Part shown: positions 5,030 to 5,876 of the stretch, piece after piece | Position numbering within the stretch: the first letter of the stretch is position 1 | How the letters are laid out: each line of letters begins with the position of its first letter | Origin: Oscillospiraceae bacterium | GTDB lineage: Bacteria; Bacillota; Clostridia; Christensenellales; Aristaeellaceae | Assembly: GCA_031282605.1 (NCBI GenBank) | Contig: JAITDK010000033.1 | Span: 1 to 5,876 of the forward strand | Length of the DNA: 5,876 nucleotides | Direction of reading: 5' to 3' | Notes under the pieces: model-generated | Database searches by the model: none | What the model saw: only the letters and a program-made list of their open reading frames with translations | Told to the model about the DNA's origin: nothing | Program-made: the position numbers and the translations under genes

Positions 5030-5390
5030 ATGAGCCAGGAACAGGATACCACAAAACGCCTAACGTTCAACCACTTGAGCGAAGCGGAACGCAAGCTCAT
5101 CGAAAAACATAATTGAAACGGAATGAGCATCCACGCCATCGCGAAGAGCCTATGCCGAGACAGGCATACGATCCGGCGAGAGATCCGGCGCAGGAGCGTC
5201 GTTCAGCGCAGGGAAAATTCCTACGCCAGCCGGAATCCGCAAGTGCCGGATTATAGACGAGAAGGTTTACTGCTGGGATGTTGGGGAGCGTGTCTATCGC
5301 GAGAACAGGAAGAACTGCGGGAACCGATTCAAATTGGTCAGATGCCATGACATGCTCAAATACGTCGAGGAGCTTTCCAATAAAAAGTCA
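5030..5390 (+). pseudogene. IS30-like transposase, N-terminal remnant with stop and frame change
   Basis: Starts MSQEQDTTKRLTFNHLSEAE, typical of IS30-type transposases, followed after an in-frame TGA (codon 29, 5114-5116) by the helix-turn-helix NGMSIHAIAKSLCRDRHTIR and REIRRRS. At about 5237 the frame changes (one extra or two missing bases). The new frame continues with KCRIIDEKVYCWDVGERVYR and NRKNCGNRFKLVRCHDMLKY, a cysteine-bearing segment such as IS30 relatives carry after the DNA-binding part. Family resemblance fades after VEELSN near 5375-5385; that frame stops at 5499-5501. The catalytic DDE domain (about 200 residues) is absent, so this is a dead 5' fragment. Assignment to IS30 rests on the helix-turn-helix pattern and layout and is less certain than the IS4 call. 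Confidence 0.65.
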
Positions 5391-5876
5391 ATGGTAAATT
5401 TGGGAAAGGAAGAGGCAGAGAAGAGAAGGCGAAGAGGATGTGATTTTGCAAGATCGAGAGGAACGGGGTTCCGCTCTGCGGAGCGGGAGTATACGCTTTA
5501 GCGCCATTTGGCAGTAAGGAACGAAAGTAGGAAACGAAAACGGGCAAGTTCTGCCTGCCCGCTGCCAAAAGGCGGCGGAACGCGCTCACGGTCGCTCTCC
5601 AGCATTGCCGTTGTCCTCGTGCCGCAACCATAGTCTGCAGCGGGACTGGGTCGATTATACGAGGGTTATTACAGGTAAGAATCCCTTCGGGATTATGCGG
5701 ATACGATCCCGCATAGCACAGGTCGCCGCCATATGTCGAGATGGTAGGAAGCATCTGCGGAATCGGCTCAGCAGATGAGGCGGGTGCGGCGTGGGACGGC
5801 GGCATAGTAACAGCGGCGGAGGTTTCTTTAGCTTCAAAGAATTCCATGACACGAGCGTAGAAAACACGCAGGAACT
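5356..5876 (-). CDS. Unrecognised open frame entering from right edge (doubtful)
   Basis: A minus-strand frame is open from the right edge to 5356. Its first part (about 5650-5876) reads plausibly as protein: FLRVFYARVMEFFEAKETSA, then a Pro/Ala/Ser-rich stretch (PPSHAAPASSAEPIPQMLP) and STYGGDLCYAG. An internal ATG exists at 5847 but has no clear ribosome site. The second part crosses the hairpins and the polypurine tract and looks like chance translation. I do not recognise the family. It may be the C-terminal end of a gene lying to the right, or a non-coding frame kept open by GC-rich composition. Confidence 0.2.
   Translation of the reverse strand, partial: FLRVFYARVMEFFEAKETSAAVTMPPSHAAPASSAEPIPQMLPTISTYGGDLCYAGSYPHNPEGILTCNNPRIIDPVPLQTMVAARGQRQCWRATVSAFRRLLAAGRQNLPVFVSYFRSLLPNGAKAYTPAPQSGTPFLSILQNHILFAFSSLPLPFPNLPLTFYWKAPRRI
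5391..5876. other. Hairpin-rich stretch without a convincing gene
   Basis: Begins with a polypurine run (about 5401-5440, nearly all A and G on the plus strand). Perfect inverted repeats follow: CCGCTC-TGCG-GAGCGG (5471-5486); CGGGCA/TGCCCG (5541-5546, 5556-5561); AATCCC-TTC-GGGATT (5680-5694); TATGCGG/CCGCATA (5694-5700, 5709-5715); CATCTGC/GCAGATG (5752-5758, 5771-5777). No tRNA, rRNA or known RNA family is recognised. It may be the remnant or repeat flanking the mobile elements. Confidence 0.45.

Noticed and set aside
5114..5116. TGA within the IS30-like gene read as an amino acid (recoding or alternative code).
   Set aside because: In the same window spoIIIAA and spoIIIAD end in TGA that overlaps the next start codon, so TGA acts as a stop here. 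A second frame change at 5237 shows the gene is simply decayed.

Overview
This window looks like chromosomal DNA from an endospore-forming Clostridia-type Firmicute with fairly high GC. The evidence is the left half. It carries the start of the sporulation operon spoIIIA, in the canonical order AA-AB-AC-AD-AE, read on the minus strand (right to left). AGGAGG-type ribosome sites and ATGA stop/start overlaps at two junctions fit this. No species can be named from the sequence alone.

Layout. (1) 1-2690, minus strand: spoIIIAA, AB, AC, AD and the N-terminal 173 codons of spoIIIAE; the gene runs off the left edge, and AF-AH are expected beyond it. (2) 2691-2863: a 173-bp leader or intergenic gap with a weak sigma-E-like -10 box and a weak terminator-like hairpin. 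(3) 2864-3553, minus strand: a membrane-anchored L,D-transpeptidase (YkuD domain) with a C-terminal peptidoglycan-binding domain. (4) 3554-3973: a gene-free stretch with an 11-bp inverted repeat in the L,D-transpeptidase promoter region, then a run of small hairpins ending in C- and G-tracts. (5) 3974-4922: a decayed IS4-family insertion sequence. Its two 17-bp terminal inverted repeats are perfectly identical, but its transposase is split over several frames and internally deleted. (6) 5030-5390 or so, plus strand: a broken IS30-like transposase with an intact ribosome site, an in-frame TGA and a frame change. (7) About 5390-5876: no convincing gene, a polypurine tract, five or more perfect hairpins, and an open minus-strand frame entering from the right edge.

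How it works together. SpoIIIAA-AH form the mother-cell part of the SpoIIIA-SpoIIQ channel that links mother cell and forespore after engulfment. AA is the secretion-type ATPase, AC, AD and AE are membrane components, and AB is a membrane-anchored helical protein. The upstream L,D-transpeptidase makes or edits 3-3 peptidoglycan crosslinks. Its position invites a link to septal or cortex wall remodelling, but nothing in the sequence proves one.

The right third is a graveyard of mobile elements. I see no convincing undescribed system. The most interesting points are the IS4 remnant, whose ends are preserved while its transposase is broken, and the two hairpin-dense blocks around the remnants.
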